From positions 4,092,001 to 4,156,000 of the forward strand of contig OZ316892.1 in NCBI GenBank assembly GCA_973895155.1: 64,000 bases of DNA, read 5' to 3'. The stretch's first letter is position 1. Every line of letters starts with the position of its first letter. Below, piece by piece: positions 28,245 to 40,290 of this stretch. A model generated the notes under the pieces. That model worked only from the letters and a program-made list of their open reading frames with translations. It did no database searches and was not told where the DNA came from. The translations under genes and the position numbers were made by a program. Origin of the DNA: Marsupella aquatica (taxonomy: Eukaryota > Marchantiophyta).

Positions 28245-29719
28245 ATGCTTGGGAGGTGACAAGGTTTTTTTGTGATAGGTTTTTCCAGCGTTCATTGTCG
28301 CTGATACATTCGGAGTTTCGTCGCATGAAACTCAAATGTGTGTGGCTGTGAGGACAGGTTAGTGAGAGGGCTTTCTAACGGTGGTTAGAACTCGCTGATC
28401 GGTATCCGTGGTGCGGAGGAATTGAAGTTTGCGTCATTCAGGTTTTATTCGTGTTCGATGACTTTTCGGGGGAGAGACCAGAGATCGCATTTTTCAACGG
28501 TGTGAGCCGTGCGGTGCGAGAGGGATCGCACATTATAGCTCAAGTTGAAGGTTGAAGCGAGCTGGTCGTTTCGGTAGCTGGATTGCTGCCGAGTTGTTAC
28601 CAAGTGTGTCGTGACGAGTGAAGGAGGCGTTCAGGTTTTTTCACAAGCTATGGAGCTTGTTCCCATCTGAACCGGGTTTCTCTTTGTGACGTCCGACTCG
28701 GTGGAAGAAACACGAAGTGCTACGGCTCAACGGTTTGATCACGGCGAGGCGGTCGTTTTGAGTCCGGGAATGGCACTTGATGCGGAGTGAAGGCGACACG
28801 ACAAAATTTTTGACTCTGCTGAGCTTGTAGACGGCGCCAACTCAATTCGGCAACTTTTCATGTCGGTGCACTTCACTTTCTCTAGCTAAACGGCATTTAG
28901 GTTTATTACACGGCCTTATTTGTGGTTAAATCAACTTTGTTTTTAAAGGTTACTTTAGACTCCCGTTTTACTGCCTTGCCCTACGGGGGTTCCCTCGGCC
29001 CGGTCCTCCTTATTTACCACCACGCCCCGCCCCTCTGTACTTCAGCTGAGCCCAGCCGGCCCTGCCTTCCCTCTCGCGACCGGGACCTGCCGCCCGTCGC
29101 CCCTCCCTCGTCATTTTTTCCCCGTACGCGGCTGCGTACGCAGCCGCCCGTATTCTCCCCCGATGTTACGCCCTTCGTACCCCCGGCCCATACGGGGTAT
29201 TTTTGGCAAATAAGGGGCTTTGGACCCCCTTTAGGGCCCCTTTTTAACCTTTTTTCCCTCTTTCTTATTTTACTTGGAAACGGGACTAGCCGCCCTCCGT
29301 TTTCACCGCTCCGACAAGGGGAACGGCCCCCTATGAGACCTATCAGACCGTGCGGGAATATTCCTGAAAAACAGAGAGCTGTTTTTTGGCCGTCCGACAA
29401 AGATTTTGTCTGCCGAACGATAACTTTTTTGGTTCTTTTTCGGTGAGGACGTTGCCACTGGAGTTAGCAACGCGGCGCACCAATCACATCGTGATTCCGA
29501 CGACGGGTTGTTCTGGGTATTTTGGTTATTCTCCGAGGTGGTCAAAATGGGGGAGTTTCTCAAGGTTTTACCCACCCTAACCAAAATTTGAATAACTTTT
29601 CCGTCAAATTTTGATTTTGATTTCGGCTTTCAGTATTGGACTCCTAGCTTCGTGGGCTACGCGGCAGTGTTGAGTTTTGAGTTTTATGAGAAGTTTCAAA
29701 AAAAGACGTTTTTTCGTGA
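28245..29719 (+). other. Copia leader with an anomalous GC/pyrimidine-rich island
   Basis: This is the untranslated leader between the primer site and gag. Its first 700 bases look like ordinary sequence. From about 28965 to 29350 the composition changes sharply to GC- and pyrimidine-rich DNA with C and G runs and the perfect 18-bp palindrome CGGCTGCGTACGCAGCCG (29129-29146). A 174-codon frame (28922-29446) spans the island, but it is proline-rich, has no domain, and the opposite strand is open as well, so I do not call a gene. Confidence 0.6.
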
Positions 29720-30862
29720 TTGTTTCATATGAGTGACTCGGAGGATATTGGAAGAATTGGCGTCGGTGGAGCTTCAGGATCGCGATGGTCAGACGGAGAG
29801 TCTGAGGAAGAGCTGCTACCGTTTGAGGAGGAACTAGTGACACCGGTAAGATCATCGGTGCGGCGTGCAATGGAGGAAGCTGTACTACTACCAGAGCTGT
29901 TGGTAGTGGGGAAGAAGAGGAAGATGGCTAGATTTGGAGGAGTGAAGTTTGAGGTGGAGAAGTATGATGGTCATACTGATTACTTGCTCTGGGAGAAGCA
30001 AGTGAAGGGTGTTCTACGTGCCATGGGCTTAGCTCATCTGCTTTCTTTGCGAGAGCAGTATGATGAAGAGGAGGAGATTTCTGTGAGATAGTGGAGACAG
30101 GAGCAGGTGATTGCTGTCAACGCAGTGATGCTATATCTCAAGCCGCACATCATCAAATAACTAGATGATTATGCGGATTGCACGTCACTATTCAAGGCTC
30201 TAAGAGAGAAGTACTACCGGAAAGATGTGTCAGACCGGCTGTACAAGAAGTCTCTCTTGACGAGCCTCAGGCTCAAGGAAAGGAGCAAGATGCAAGATCA
30301 CTTGGATGAGTTTGACAGTCTAGCGGTGGATCTGTCAAACCTGGGAAAAGGAGTTGAAGATGAGGATAAGGCCTTGCTTTTGCTAAGCTCCTTACCGCCG
30401 TCATATCAGGGCTTGAAATAGGTGCTCTTGTACAGAGATCTAAAGTCCATTTTGTATAATGAGGTGGTGAGCTCTTTACTGTCTGATGATGCTTAGAAGA
30501 AGCTGGGTCAATCACAGACAGCATCTTCTTCTGGCAGTGCACTGAATGTGAACCGTGGGAGAGCAGCGCAACGCTCAAATGGACAGAACAGGTGTAGATC
30601 TACATCACGGGGGAGATCTAAATCCAGAGGAAAATCACAAGAGAGAAAGCCTCTTGCATGTTGGAATTGTGGCAAGCCTGGCCACATGAAAAGGGATTGT
30701 CGAGTAAAGGTCCCTACTGCATCTGCTAACGCGGCATCGAGCTTGCATGAGGTAGATTTACTCGATGATGATGACATATTGTGATGCCAAGGTTATCCTC
30801 TCAACGTAGTGTCAAATCCAGGTAGTGATGACTGGATTCTAGATAGTGCATGTAGTTTTCAC
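29720..30862 (+). pseudogene. gag: Copia gag and protease start, with premature stops
   Basis: One reading frame runs from about 29720 through the zinc knuckle and into the protease. It encodes the nucleocapsid-forming Gag of copia elements. Visible landmarks are an acidic N-terminus, FEVEKYDGHTDYLLWEKQVK (about 29950), the conserved LYKKSLLTSLRLKE region (about 30240), an Arg/Ser-rich stretch and the CCHC knuckle CWNCGKPGHMKRDC (about 30658-30699). The protease begins with DWILDSACSFHI near 30827, where canonical elements have Ser-Gly rather than Ser-Ala. In-frame stops lie at about 30089, 30158, 30419, 30494 and 30782. The frame is then cut at 30866 by the nested transposon. Confidence 0.9.
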
Positions 30863-30866
30863 ATTT
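30863..30866 (+). repeat. 4-bp target duplication ATTT, left copy (right copy 48070-48073)
   Basis: ATTT occurs immediately outside both TIRs. Collapsing the pair restores the copia protease motif at this position (Phe-His-Ile-Cys), independent support for a 4-bp duplication. Confidence 0.8.
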
Positions 30867-30888
30867 ATCACTATATTCATTAAAACTG
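30867..30888 (+). repeat. Left TIR of the 17.2-kb transposon
   Basis: 22 bp, paired with 48048-48069 in inverted orientation with two mismatches. Beyond it similarity drops, though both flanks remain AT-rich with TTTGGG-like motifs. Confidence 0.85.
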
Positions 30889-31462
30889 AAATTATAAATG
30901 ATATAGGGAAATTTGGCGATTTAAAAACATAGTTTTAGGCATGAAAATTGTAAGTTTGGAAGATGAAAAATGAAAATTCAAGCATCATTAAATGTAAAAT
31001 TGAGGACAAAAAATGAAATTTTGGGAAAATAAAATATTAAATTGGATGATATTAAAAAATATTTGGGTGATAAAAGTGTTCATTTGGTTGGAAAATAGAT
31101 AGAATCTAGTAATAACATATAAGCTTGGATAGCATCTATATTCAAAACATTTAGCTTGAGTAAGATATCTAACTAAGCACCAATACAATGGAATGACTAT
31201 ATTGTCTAGACAAAGTTAACTAGGATGATATCCAACCTACTAGACTAGAAGGAATGAAATGACATCATTTTCTAGAATTAAAATATACTAAGACAAATAA
31301 AATAATAATTATAAGAAAGTCCATTCAATAACTTTGAGAGATCATAGAGTATTAATTTGATTGTCTTGTTATCTCACTTTAGACAAACGCATGGAAATCA
31401 ACTCGACCCTCTTAATCACAAGTCATTTGAGTGGAGACTTGTAACCTACGAGTTCTATCAAT
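30889..31462. promoter_or_regulatory. Left subterminal region with TTTGG(G) motifs
   Basis: Very AT-rich. Contains AAATTTGGCG, AAGTTTGGAAG, AAATTTTGGGAAAA, ATATTTGGGTGATAA and CATTTGGTTGG within 30905-31095, all in plus orientation. No gene. In related elements subterminal motifs bind transposase; that is inference here. Confidence 0.45.
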
Positions 31463-34400
31463 CTACTCATCAATTATACCTTCCATGTAAATTTTGAGAG
31501 TTTTCAAAACATTCTTAGAAATTGTCAAACCTCTATCCATAATATTTTGTTCTTTAGCACCTGACTTAAACCCATACATTGCAGAATTTGCAAACTGCCA
31601 ACTTTGAGTAACATTGTCAAACCCAGGATCCAGCTCCCAAGTCTTAGTGGTTTGAAAGTAACGTTCATATCGAACATCATCCTTTGCATCATGCTTACCA
31701 TGTTTAGGCCTCCACCATTGTACTTGGAACATAGGAGCATTCCTCTTAGGAATGCTCTCAATAGACATTGAAGAAGACCCTTCAATATGTTGCAAATCTG
31801 TTGAGGGAACCTCATGGTTTGGATCCACACCACCCAAAGCTTGAACCTTTGCCATTTTCCTGTTCCCATTCATCCTCTGGACGTAAAAATACAAAGTGAC
31901 CTTCTTGAATATCTTGTAGAGGAATCCACCTTGCAGGTTCTTGCTCTTGTCGTGCACCAACAAAGGGTGCAGCTTGATCTTCCATCTCTTCCATGTACTC
32001 ATTTTGAAGGTCCATCATCTCTGGATTTTGATAAGGTTCACTTGACGGCTGAGATGTCCCCAAAATCATCTTGTAACCTGTGCCATGGTTAGTCTTTGGC
32101 CAAAAATCAGTTGTCAATGGCAATTGTCTTTCCCCCTCCCCTTCTATTGTAAGTTCCTCGGACAGTGCTTGCACAAGATTCTTCCAATATTTGACCAGAG
32201 GAAATCTCTCTCGATATGCTGCAGAGGTCTCATCCTTACAACTTTTCTTCAAGAAATCAATATAGCGATTAAGGAATGGGATGATTTCTCCAGCCTTCTT
32301 TTGTACATCCCCAGATATAGGTTTTGCAAATGGTTGGCCTTCCGGTAAAATGAGCGCATTTGTGATGGGATTAGTTCTCCAAATGGACCTCCCCATTGCC
32401 GGAAGCCAAGGTTGCTTGACATGTGCTTTATATTGATACACTGGCACATTATCCCTCATGGAGAAAAGAAATGCCACTGGTTTTGAGTGACCTTGTATCT
32501 CTTTCACCTGGAAAGTTTTCAAATACTCCTTCTAAGATGCAACCTCTTGAATCAATCGTGGTACAGGATGAATGCTTTCACACTCCCAAACCTCAGCCAT
32601 CAACCCCAAGAGGGTAGCAACCTCTTTGTATCTGACTTGTTTGGATACTTGAGAAAATAATGCATCCACGTCTTCATGGGTGTGGCCAACCATGAGGAAT
32701 GACATTTGCACAGTTTCAAACACCCCCTGCTAACAAGCTCAATGCAAAATGCCATCACATATTGATTTTTGTTATCTTTCCCTGAATTGTCCATCTGCAA
32801 CGTTAGGTGCCTTGGTAAGGGCTTGAAAGAGCCCCTAGTAGTCTCAGGATCATCCTTAGAACCAACATCCACTGTGCTTGACTTTTTAGTCTCCTGACCA
32901 TCTTCAATGCCTTGAAATCGAACAATTGAAATATTTTTGGGTTCCAAGTAACCGGCCAGAAATGCTTCAAAGTCTAGAAGGGACTGAAATATTGGCCTAG
33001 TTGCATTCCAATTCAATCCTTCAAGAAGGTCTCCAATTTTGTCTCCTGTGTAATCTTCCAAATCTTAGAGGCATTTGGCCAAAGATGTCACGGTAAAGTC
33101 TGCATCTCCAGGCCAAAGTCCAGTCAAACTAAAATGTGCATACACTCCAGGATCTCTTCCATGGGTTAACATCCCAGTAAGAGCAATAGGCAAAGGCTGA
33201 CCACTACCAGAGAGGGATTTTGGAGTGGGGACCAACTTGGGGATCCAAGTCTTGGCTTGATCCATCTTATCATGAATAATGCAAAGATAGTTTTGAGGAT
33301 CCTTCTTTGCAAGAACCCTATGAGCATAGTAAACATATCTTCTTGACATTTGTTCACGAAGATGTCGCGCTCTTTTCTCTTCAATCTCTGCACGCTCTTT
33401 TTTTCTCTTCTCCCGCATCAATTGATCTTTGAACTCAGTGCAAAACGTGCACTTAGCAAATGCACTTCCCTTGTGAAAGTCAAAATTATCAAATGAGTTT
33501 TTCCAGATGTTGTACATAGTAACTTCAGTAACCTTAGCAAACCCATCTAATTCCATCTTGGTAAACACCTCTTGGAAAATCTCCTTCTTAGTAAAACAAG
33601 ATGGGAGCCGATATTCAATAGTGTCAGTGCCGTTGGACCCACCATAGGGAAGATGTGGCATTGGTTCCCCATTTTGGATTAAAATGGACTCCAACAAGGC
33701 GCGAGCGTGCAAAGTGCTTGATCGTGTCTTCCGTTGTGGAAACCAATTGTGCAACCAGCTTCGTATTGATTTTTGTAGTCATAGTACTTTGTTGTACTGA
33801 ACCCATGCATTTTAATAAATGCATCTTTACAAACCACACGTCCCTTTAGAACAAAAAATCCCTTTCTCTTGACTTGCTCCTCTCTACACCCAAAGAGACT
33901 AAAGATGTGACTTGTTTTGTTGTCACTTGACATTCCATGGTATTCCCTCCTCATTGCCTCTAAGTCCTCCCTGCGCATGTTCAAGCAACACTTCAGCTTG
34001 CAACAACCTTCTCTTTGGATGGAATCAATGGACTCCTCGGTAATTTTCAAAAGTGCCCTCGACTCCAAATGCCTTTTCTTCTTCTCCTCAAGATCAACTT
34101 TTGTCCTCCTCATGAAATTGTATGGTTTTTTTGTAGGTTTACCATCACCATCTGAATCCGGATCGCCCTTAGTTTGACCCGACTCCATCCACTTCTCTGA
34201 AACTTCCTCAAGGATATCCCCAAGAAACCTTTGAGACAAAATCAATAGAAGGGATTTGATTTCCCACCTCACCAAGCCAGGGGTACCAACACGGATATTT
34301 GGAAATAATCCAGGTTCATTGATATTCACAACAACAACACCAACATGATCTGCACCAAGAAGTTCATCGTCAATGGCACCTGTTTCAAATGGGACCGTGA

Positions 34401-35124
34401 TAACACCTGTTGCAACCTTTCGACAATGAGAAGCGTCATACAAATCAACCTCCTCCGCCATCCAGTTGGAACGTAGTGTAAAATCTTTTAATGGAAGATC
34501 ATTGAAAATATTTGAACTACCAAACATGCCAAAATCTCGTAGAGTGCCCTTTCTAGAAACATGCGCAACATCCCAGATAACTTAGGTATGCAAGGCCTCT
34601 TCTATTGTATCAGCTCCAAGGTGCGAGTATGGCAATTTTTGATTTCCCTTAACAATATCAGATATTCTTATACTGATGCAACCAACCCCGAGTCTTTCAG
34701 TATGACAAATATCCATCGGATTTGTCTTGAAAATGACTCCATTTGCAACCAACTGATCAAAAATGAACATCTGAACTTCATCTCCTTCCTTGAACACGTC
34801 CTCTTCAACCCTTGCATCAATTTTGGATTTATCATTTCCAACATCTCCAGCCAAAGAGAAATCATCGACATTGATTCTTCGACGCTGAGTTGATGACCTC
34901 AAGTATGCCAATGCACAATCCCAAATCACGCAGGAGTCAATTGCCTCAGCCAATGTAGAAAATTTGGGTGAAGGAAATGGAAGTTGATGCGATCCATCAA
35001 AACACTTTTTGATCAATACCCCAATTTGATTATCCCCTAGATAAATGTTATGTATAGTATCCTGGGGGTCAATCTTTTGAACTATCCCAATTGCCATTTC
35101 AAATCCATCGATCACCAATGACAC
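31463..35124 (-). pseudogene. DUF7869-like DDE transposase pseudogene of the 17.2-kb element
   Basis: About 1,200 codons can be followed from 35124 leftward. The core has three acidic landmarks: IIHDKMDQAKTWIP (about 33260), LTLQMDNSGKDNKNQY (about 32785) and FLMVGHTHEDVDALFSQ (about 32680). This spacing (D..DN..NKN..GHTHE/D) is typical of the plant and protist DUF7869 group, thought to be DDE-type transposases. A Cys-rich segment (CCKLKCCLNM, then KCTFCTEFKD) lies upstream and could bind zinc. Breaks are an in-frame stop near 34582, a frameshift near 33745, a stop at 33065, a one-base loss in a G run near 32728, a stop near 32532 and a frameshift near 31850. The gene reads toward the left TIR. 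Family placement is by memory of conserved motifs, not by search. Confidence 0.75.
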
Positions 35125-35264
35125 TTCATCCCCTCATGTAAAATTGATCATGATAGCAGACTATCTGTATTCAAATAAAGTTAGAAATTGTTAAGTTCCC
35201 CATGTTACAATCATGTTTCAAAATCTGGACTCTCCTCCAAAAAATATTGTAAAATCACTCAAAA

Positions 35265-35535
35265 CCCTAAACACATTCAAGTTGGGTCGAACTTATTCCG
35301 ACCCTCTGACAACAATATGTCTTAAAACGATTGAATTGGCTAAACATTTACAAGTCGGGTCGGAATTATTTCGACCCTCCTCCAACAATGTCTTAAAATG
35401 ATTGAATTGACTAAACATTTACAAGTCGGGTTGGAATTATTTCGGCCCTCCTCCAACAATATGTCTTAAAATGATTGAATTTACTAAACATTGACAAGTT
35501 GGGTCAGAATTATTTCAACCCTACTCCAACTATTA
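35265..35535. repeat. Four 72-bp tandem repeats, each with an imperfect palindrome
   Basis: Units start at 35281, 35354, 35425 and 35498 (spacing 71-73). Each holds GTCGGGTCGGAATTATTTCGACCC or a close variant, in which GGGTCG pairs with CGACCC around an AT-rich centre, followed by TCCAACAATATGTCTTAAAA. A further inverted-sense copy (CGAAATAATTCCGACCC) lies near 35627. The array begins about 140 bp upstream of the transposase start. Confidence 0.88.
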
Positions 35536-37315
35536 AGTTGAAATTATGTCAAAACTATTCGTGAAACTATCTTGCTTATGCTTTTATATACCAGATTAAA
35601 ATGCTAGTTAAGATGACATAGTCAAGTCGACACGAAATAATTCCGACCCACTTCTAGAAACTATGTTAGTAATCACACAAAGGGGTACAGTAAGTTCTAC
35701 ACATGCTAGAGTGTGGATAAAAGTCTAGAAATGAGTAAAGTATATGATCTAGAACCTAATGTGTAAATCTTAATCTAGGTTTGGCTTAAAGGAATTGAAT
35801 TAGATGCAGTTGAGCTACTACTTCTAAGATAAATAAATAAAATCACTAACTTGCTCTGCAATATATCTCTACCCACCCTTGTACAAGCTAAATGGGTACC
35901 TAGGATGCCAACATTGTAACTCTTAGCACCACAGTGCTCACCAGTGCCCTTACCAAACCTTGCATTCAACCATGCGGACCTAAACAAGGCACTCGGACAG
36001 AGGAGAGTCAGTGACCGTACCAATCACTGTCTAAATGACAATGAACCAAAAAATGGATTGTGGGAGGTCTATACTTAGTTTGAGAGGCAAAAAACCCACA
36101 CATTACCCAGCACACGAGTGGACACCAACAGATTGGGCACGGGTGGATCAGGCACGCACCCAGCACACAAGTAGACATTGGATAGGGTGTCAGCCAATCA
36201 CTCACGAGTGATAGGTGAGTTGCAAGCACACACCGCTGACAGCTTGGAAGTTTAAAATTGGTAGGTGAGTCGCGAGTGGTCGTGAGTGGTCACGCCATCA
36301 CAGGTGACTCACGAGCACATGCAGCAAGGAGGATCTCCATCATTGGCGTGCATTGATGCCTCCGTATCCTCTCGGATCCTTGCCTCCTCAGACTCCTCAC
36401 TCGCAGGGGGTATAGGAAGGCAGGCCTTGCGCTTGAGGTCTCACTTCCTTGCCTCCCTCTTGCCTCCTCTCTTTCCTCCTCTCCGGGCTCCTCTCTCGTC
36501 TCCTCACTCCTTGCCTCCCTCTTGTCTCGCTCTTGGTGTGAGATAAGGATGTTTATAAAAGAAGGGTTAACTAACCATAAATTTTAGAATTTTTACGTTT
36601 AAGATCTTAAATAATGCTGAAGAGGGACCTGAAGACTACTTTGAAGTGTTATGAGACTTTCAAGCCCATCTGAGGTCAACCCGGATTGATATTAGAGAAG
36701 GAGGATCGACCCGGAACTTTTTGTTATAAGCCTGGAATGAGATAAAAATCTTATACCGAGACTCTACTCAACAACAGCTGTCCATTGCCAAAGTTTTTAA
36801 AACCATAAGTCAAACACAGGCACGACCACAGTCAAATCCGGATATAAGGAAGGAGAGTCGATCCGGCCTCTCACACCTCTCAAAGCCGAACTTAGTAAGT
36901 TTTGAGCTCCCGAGTGCATTAGGCTGTTTAAGCAATAGAGTGAGGAGGCTCTACCCTTTTGGTAGAGGATCTTGGGTCCGGATTATAGGACCAATCTTGC
37001 ATTGCATGATGAGAGCCTGGATATGAGGGTACTGACTGATTCGTTGTGAGGGGAATGCCTACTCCACCGCTGGAAGTGAAGGCAGGAATTTTGAGATCCT
37101 GATCGTGGATACATCGGTTGTGAGAAGGGCGGCCAGGTCGACCCGGACATCACCATTGCAGGCCCGATTGAGTCCAGATTTTCCCCACGTTAGATGACCC
37201 TGCAGTGTGGTTGACGAAAACTTGATGCAATTCTTCCGAAACGATTTTCAGTTGATCAGAAACGCTGTGGCCAGGTCAACCCGGACATTTCTACCAGTGG
37301 TCGACATCGAAGAGA
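35536..37315. other. Central non-coding region of the 17.2-kb transposon
   Basis: No gene recognised. It includes CT-rich sequence (36360-36530) and recurrent CCCGGA-containing motifs: GTCAACCCGGAT (about 36675), ATCGACCCGGAAC (about 36710), GGCCAGGTCGACCCGGACAT (about 37125) and GGCCAGGTCAACCCGGACAT (about 37269). The last part resembles the leader of the following gag-like gene. Confidence 0.4.
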
Positions 37316-39087
37316 TTGAATAGTCTGAAGTCGCAACATTGTAGAGCTTGCCGTAGAGGAGGCAGAACAGTTACCAAAAATCAATTTTCTGCTTCCAGAA
37401 ATCCTATGGAGCAAGGGGCGGATCCAGCCGGAATGTCTACTTCTCGCGTCTCTAAGGGGCATTCAACCTCAACATCACCTGCACCTACTCCGGTTAAAGC
37501 CCCTGTGAGACGATCGAAGAGAAAGGAGGTCCCTATTGCCATGAAAATTCTGAGGCCAACTATTCCGGACAGTGAAGCTGAGAAGGTTAAACTGAGGGAG
37601 TCTTTGCTCAGGATGGGCTGTGAGTCTCTGATGGAGCTACCTTGGAGTTATCAAAGCGAAGATATGATCAGAGAGATCCGATCTAAGGAGTATCGGGCTG
37701 AGTTTAAGGATACCTCCAGAGTCCATCACCTGAGCGATGGACTCAGATGATGATTGCAGGAGCTTTTGTATTGGAAGATGAAGGAGAAGGTCCAGTGGGG
37801 AGAGCTGTCAATCTAATCCTTCCTTACTTCAAAGGAGCCATCAACAGTAAGGACGGGTTCAATGTTTCTAAGTGTTTGGATCCTGATCTGAGACGAGTCT
37901 TCAGCTTTCTGCTACCCCTGCTGTACCCTGAGAAGCCAAGAAGAGTTACTGTTGGAGTTGGCTCTACCATTGTTGTTGCTTACAAGGGAGAAAGAAAAGT
38001 CAACTGGGCTAAGCTTATCTTTGATTTGATAAGGAAGTTGGTACAGAACCTATCCAACAAGAGTCCTACTCCCCTCTCCTGCTACCTGGTACATCTATAT
38101 AGCTTTGAAGGAGTTTTGTTCAGAGAGGAGAAGAAATTACTATTGGCCAAGTACAACTTCATCAAGTATGGAGAGACAGATCCAGATATCACCCAGGCCA
38201 CCTCTAATGACAGTGAGGATGAGGAGCCAGCAAAGAAAAATCCTCGAAAGACCCGGTCTGCTGCCCGGAACCTCGATCCGGACTTTTCCGACCCGGCCTT
38301 CGTCGACCCGACTGAATTTCCGGATGCACCCGGCCATGCCTCCCTAGACACCCTAGCTGATTTCCAGATCATCTCAGACACATTCCAGAAGGTGAAGAGG
38401 AAGACCACTGTAATGGAGAAGGCCATCACTGACATTTCTCAGAAGTTAGGAGTGAAACCAGGGCAGATTCTTGAGAAGATCTCCACCATGAGTGATGCCA
38501 CAGATAAGAGGAAGTTGGAGAAGGAGAATGAGTTCCTCAAGAAGAAGGTATCTGAACTCAAACAGCAGTTGGAAAGGAGTAAGAAGAAGAATGAGCTTGA
38601 GCATACTCTCCAACTCAGTATCACTCAATCTTTGGATCTGATTGAGCCTTTGACTAAGATAGCTTCTCTGGATCTTCTTAAGGCCCAAATTTATGATGAG
38701 TATTTGGCCAAGAACACCACACCCATCCTTTTCTCCAAGATTAACCATTTAGTGGTAGATGTGAGTACCAAGGTGGATGATGCACTTACAGGCCTCTCAA
38801 AGACCTGTGAAACCTTAACGGAGATGAGTGACTTGACTACTGAGGAGCTATTAGCTGATACTGAGATTCCTCCCTTTACTACCAGATCTTTCTCTCCTAG
38901 TCCTCATGAAGGAGTCTATTCCACTGGCCCCTCATCACCCCTCAACCCTCCTGGTTTCCCCACTCCCAGTACACACTTCCACTCCCATTCTTACACCTAT
39001 TCTCATGACCCAAGTGCCCATCAGGAGAACATGGATATTGACCCGTCCATCCCTTTTACCACTGGCCAGCAAGGAGTTTTCCTTTGA
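37316..39087 (+). pseudogene. Retroelement-type Gag-like protein gene, broken by one frameshift
   Basis: Two frames (37316-37750 and 37747-39087) overlap at ATGATGA. Together they look like one protein split by a single-base change, about 560 residues from the ATG at 37406. It has a basic N-terminus, a conserved helical region (for example KRKEVPIAMKILRPTIPDSE, then AVNLILPYFKGAI and LVQNLSNKSPTPLSCYLVHL), an acidic/basic linker, a predicted coiled coil around KRKLEKENEFLKKKVSELKQ and a Pro/Ser/His-rich tail. The layout resembles the gag-like proteins of plant TR-GAG or gypsy-type elements. No protease or RT is present. It lies between the divergent genes of the transposon, so it probably belongs to a later insertion. 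Identity is uncertain. Confidence 0.5.
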
Positions 39088-39407
39088 CCAGAACCCCTTG
39101 CCATGGCTAACCCTGAGGAGGTTCCTTCCCAAAAGCTAGGACCAGAATAGAGTTATATTTAGAGAGTTAGAGCCACATTAGTTTAGACTTAGAAATATCT
39201 ATATAGATTAGTATATGACTAAGTAGACTCCAATATTTTGTTGATGTATCCATTGGAGACTCTACTCCATTTTTGACTAGGATAGTTCGCTTTTATTTAC
39301 ATATTTATTTAGACTTGGGTTTTGAAGAGGCATGTCTTTTCATAATCTCCACTTTTAGTACAAAAGGAGGAGAACCCAAAGTCAACAGGGAGAGAAAACA
39401 TACATTT

Positions 39408-40149
39408 TGATTTCCTCATTGCCTTTGAAGGAATCTATGTCTTTTCTTCCCTTCCTTTTTACCATGGTTGAGTAAAAGGAAGAAGTTTAGCAACCCTTGA
39501 GTTGTTGTGAAGTGTTCAATGAATGCTAGAGTGTGCCTTAATGATATTGAAAGATCAATGAGATTTGTGATCAATACATTTGGAAGATTCACCAAAGAGG
39601 AAATTGACATTTGCACAAAACCCAAACAAGCAATCTTAAGGATTGTAGGAGAAGTAAACCAATTCGAGTATCCTAGTACCGTCTTAAGCAAGACCAGAAA
39701 AGTGTCCCGAGTTGATTTACATTGTTGTCTTCTAAATTCAATAGATGGAGAAGAGTTGCTACAAAAAATCAAAAAGCATAGAAAATGTTGATTTCTGAAT
39801 CTTAAATTAAGCCATAATCCTTATTGAAGGAGTGGTGATGGTCAGAAATTCAATTCCCTTGCACTTTGAAAACTCCTATCTACTCTCTCTCTAGTTTCAA
39901 TTTTTGTTAATTCTAGTCTTTATTATTGCACTGTGAATCCTAAGGATTACCCACTTGAGTTTGTGGTTAAACACTTATGTTAAGGAGATCACTAGAAATC
40001 TCTCCAACCTAAGAATGTTGGTGTAAACTTCTCAAATTGTGTTAATTCAGTCTTTTTGATTTTATCCACTCCTAACCGGAACGAAATCGAGTTGTTAAGG
40101 AGTAAATAGTCATTTATCTCTTTATCACCTTGCTACATACTACACCCAT
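39408..40149 (+). repeat. Putative LTR between a gag-like gene and a primer site
   Basis: A purine-rich tract (AGGGAGAGAAAA, about 39388) precedes a TG at about 39408. The segment ends ..CTACACCCA at 40149, just before a primer site. This fits a single LTR of about 740 bp, but no second copy exists in the window, so its left boundary is a guess. Confidence 0.35.
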
Positions 40150-40151
40150 TT

Positions 40152-40169
40152 TGGCGCCGCTGCCGGGGA
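40152..40169 (+). promoter_or_regulatory. Gypsy-type primer-binding site (tRNA-Asp-like)
   Basis: TGGCGCCGCTGCCGGGGA matches the primer site common in plant Ty3/gypsy elements of the Tat/Athila type (TGGCGCCGTTGCCGGGGA) with one mismatch. It shows that the sequence to its left is an LTR and the sequence to its right an internal domain. Confidence 0.8.
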
Positions 40170-40290
40170 GTAACTGAGATCGGGAGACCTGCCGCGACAG
40201 TGGATGTCAAAAGGAGATCAACAAAAACAGTCAAGAAGTAACGGCAAAAAGGTACTTGATTAAGGAAAAGAGGCTGGAACCTCCTAAGTT

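Noticed and set aside
28922-29446. A 174-codon proline-rich frame in the copia leader (and its antisense 29014-29400)
   Set aside because: Both strands are open because of GC-rich composition; no domain and no expected gene at this position in copia elements.
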